Below are positions 4,751-5,799 of a stretch of DNA of 5,799 bases, in pieces (positions within the stretch are counted from its first letter, which is position 1; each line of letters starts with the position of its first letter). The DNA is taken from NCBI GenBank assembly GCA_035259345.1, contig DATFWK010000183.1, positions 1-5,799 on the forward strand. Direction: 5' to 3'. Position numbers and translations under genes: made by a program. The notes under the pieces are model-generated. The model searched no databases. It was given only the letters and a program-made list of their open reading frames with translations, and was not told where the DNA came from. The stretch is from DATFWK01 sp035259345 (GTDB lineage: Bacteria; Actinomycetota; Thermoleophilia; Miltoncostaeales; Miltoncostaeaceae).

Positions 4751-5779
4751 TCAGCCGGGGGCAGGATCGAGCGCGCTGCGACCCGGCGGGAGCTTCACCA
4801 TCACGATCGTGCCGCCGTACTGGAACAGGGCCGCCGCCCGCAGCCACGGGCTGTACCTGGCCCTTCGGAACAGGGCCCGCCCGAGCCGGCGGCGCCCCAC
4901 GCGCGGATCGTTCTCGTCCATGAGGTCGATCAGGGAGTAGAAGCGCGCGAATCCGGCCTCCCGCCCCATCTCGCACAGCCTCGCGAATGTGAACCAGTGG
5001 ACCGCCGGCAGCCGCGTGTGGTTGGCGAGGCTGGGGTCGTAATGGTGGTGCTGATAGACGAACGACTCGCGAACGGTGGCCGGCAGCCAGTTGAAGAAGC
5101 GGATCCTGTACTCGCCGTTGAGCCCGGTGAGCGAGATCTCGTAGCGGTTCGTCGTCGTGAGGTAGAGGGCGCCGCCCGGGCGCAGCAGGCGGCACATCTC
5201 GTCGAGGGACTTCGACGGCGAGGTCACGTGCTCGAGCACGCTCTCGGCGAACACGACGTCGAACGAGCCGTCGGGGAGCGGTATCGCCTCCGCGGCGCCC
5301 TCGATGACCGCGGCCTCGGACCCCAGGTACTGCCGGGCCGCCGCCACGAACGCGGGCACGGGCTCGAGCCCGACGGCGTCGTGCCCGGCCTCCCGCAGCA
5401 GGCGCACCAGGCCTGGCGTGGGCCCGCAGCCGATCACGAGGATCCGCTTGGGCGGCGAGACATCGACGAGGCGCGACAGGCGGCCGAGGAGGCGGCCCAG
5501 GTATGCGGGGTCGCGGTCCTTCTGCTCCTGGTGCCCGGTCTGCTCGAGCCCCGGGTAGCCGTCGATGAGCTTGCGCTCCCGGTAGAGGCCGGCGCGGCCG
5601 TCGCGCGCCAGGGCGTCGTCGCCTTGGGGCGGCGCGGATGCCGTCTGCGCCGGGCTTTCGGCGCGCGCGATCGGCTCGCCGATCACGGCGAGCACAGCAC
5701 GCCGCAAGACCCCGCCCAGGAACGTCGGCCCCTCACCCACCAGCAAGGTCTGTTGCCTGGCTCGGCGACCTCGAAACAT
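4751..5779 (-). CDS. Class I SAM-dependent methyltransferase (start uncertain)
   Basis: A 342-aa cytoplasmic enzyme with a Rossmann-type methyltransferase core at about residues 110-210. Motif I is RILVIGCGPTPGL (112-124), the acidic residue closing strand 2 is E139 (VGLEP), motif II is FDVVFAESVLEHV (173-185) and motif III is LLRPGGALYLTTTNRYE (198-214). A C-terminal region rich in aromatic residues and His (YQHHHYDPS, HWFTFARLCEMGREAGF, at about 242-277) probably forms the acceptor site and resembles small-molecule or glycan methyltransferases, but the substrate cannot be named. About 60 poorly structured N-terminal residues precede the core. The ATG at 5779 lacks a visible Shine-Dalgarno and the frame stays open to the window edge, so the true start could be further upstream or at an internal codon such as GTG at codon 14. 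The gene converges on the sigma factor gene with a 16-base gap and is not part of the exporter operon. Confidence 0.88.
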   Translation of the reverse strand: MFRGRRARQQTLLVGEGPTFLGGVLRRAVLAVIGEPIARAESPAQTASAPPQGDDALARDGRAGLYRERKLIDGYPGLEQTGHQEQKDRDPAYLGRLLGRLSRLVDVSPPKRILVIGCGPTPGLVRLLREAGHDAVGLEPVPAFVAAARQYLGSEAAVIEGAAEAIPLPDGSFDVVFAESVLEHVTSPSKSLDEMCRLLRPGGALYLTTTNRYEISLTGLNGEYRIRFFNWLPATVRESFVYQHHHYDPSLANHTRLPAVHWFTFARLCEMGREAGFARFYSLIDLMDENDPRVGRRRLGRALFRRARYSPWLRAAALFQYGGTIVMVKLPPGRSALDPAPG

Positions 5780-5799
5780 CCCGGAGGCCGCGAGCGGAC

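Noticed and set aside
4302..5195. A 297-codon minus-strand frame spanning the ends of the sigma and methyltransferase genes
   Set aside because: Antisense or out of frame to two well-supported genes; composition is Arg/Pro/Ala-rich with no domain.

Overview
High-GC chromosomal DNA (my estimate is about 70% G+C or slightly more, not counted exactly) with short intergenic gaps, several GTG starts and strong Shine-Dalgarno sites. The gene set (an ECF sigma factor of the SigJ/ECF41 type with a fused SnoaL-like domain, a DrrAB-type ABC exporter, a tabtoxin-resistance-like acetyltransferase) fits an actinobacterium, perhaps of the Thermoleophilia type, or a high-GC Chloroflexota bacterium. The sequence alone does not separate these. 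I see no tRNA, rRNA, CRISPR array, insertion sequence or phage gene, and no gene-free stretch longer than about 100 bases.

Layout. (1) Positions 2-607, plus strand: the 3' end of an integral membrane protein, probably a GT-C type glycosyltransferase. (2) Positions 3759-632, minus strand: four genes in one direction, namely an ABC ATPase, an ABC-2 permease, a GNAT acetyltransferase and a protein of unknown function, with gaps of 13, 48 and 43 bases, so probably one operon. (3) Positions 3760-3846: a compact divergent control region. (4) Positions 3847-4734, plus strand: the SigJ/ECF41-type sigma factor. (5) Positions 5779-4751, minus strand: a class I SAM-dependent methyltransferase whose 3' end meets that of the sigma gene 16 bases away.

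The most interesting part is the control region. It holds two copies of CGTCACA-N16-CGTC, one per strand, arranged symmetrically around 3815/3816. This matches the promoter I know for SigJ/ECF41 sigma factors (GTCACA-N16-CGTC). The plus copy is placed to drive the sigma gene, the minus copy to drive the ABC exporter operon. The -10 elements are inside and the -35 elements outside, so the promoters face each other and two polymerases could hardly bind at once. A perfect 9-base inverted repeat (3778-3801) overlaps the -35 of the sigma promoter and would form a hairpin in the exporter leader RNA.

The inferred picture is a self-amplifying sigma factor, regulated through its own C-terminal domain, that switches on a small-molecule export and acetylation module. 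This differs from the oxidoreductase or carboxymuconolactone-decarboxylase partners usually found beside ECF41 genes. The promoter matches are read directly from the sequence; the regulatory circuit and substrate class are inference.
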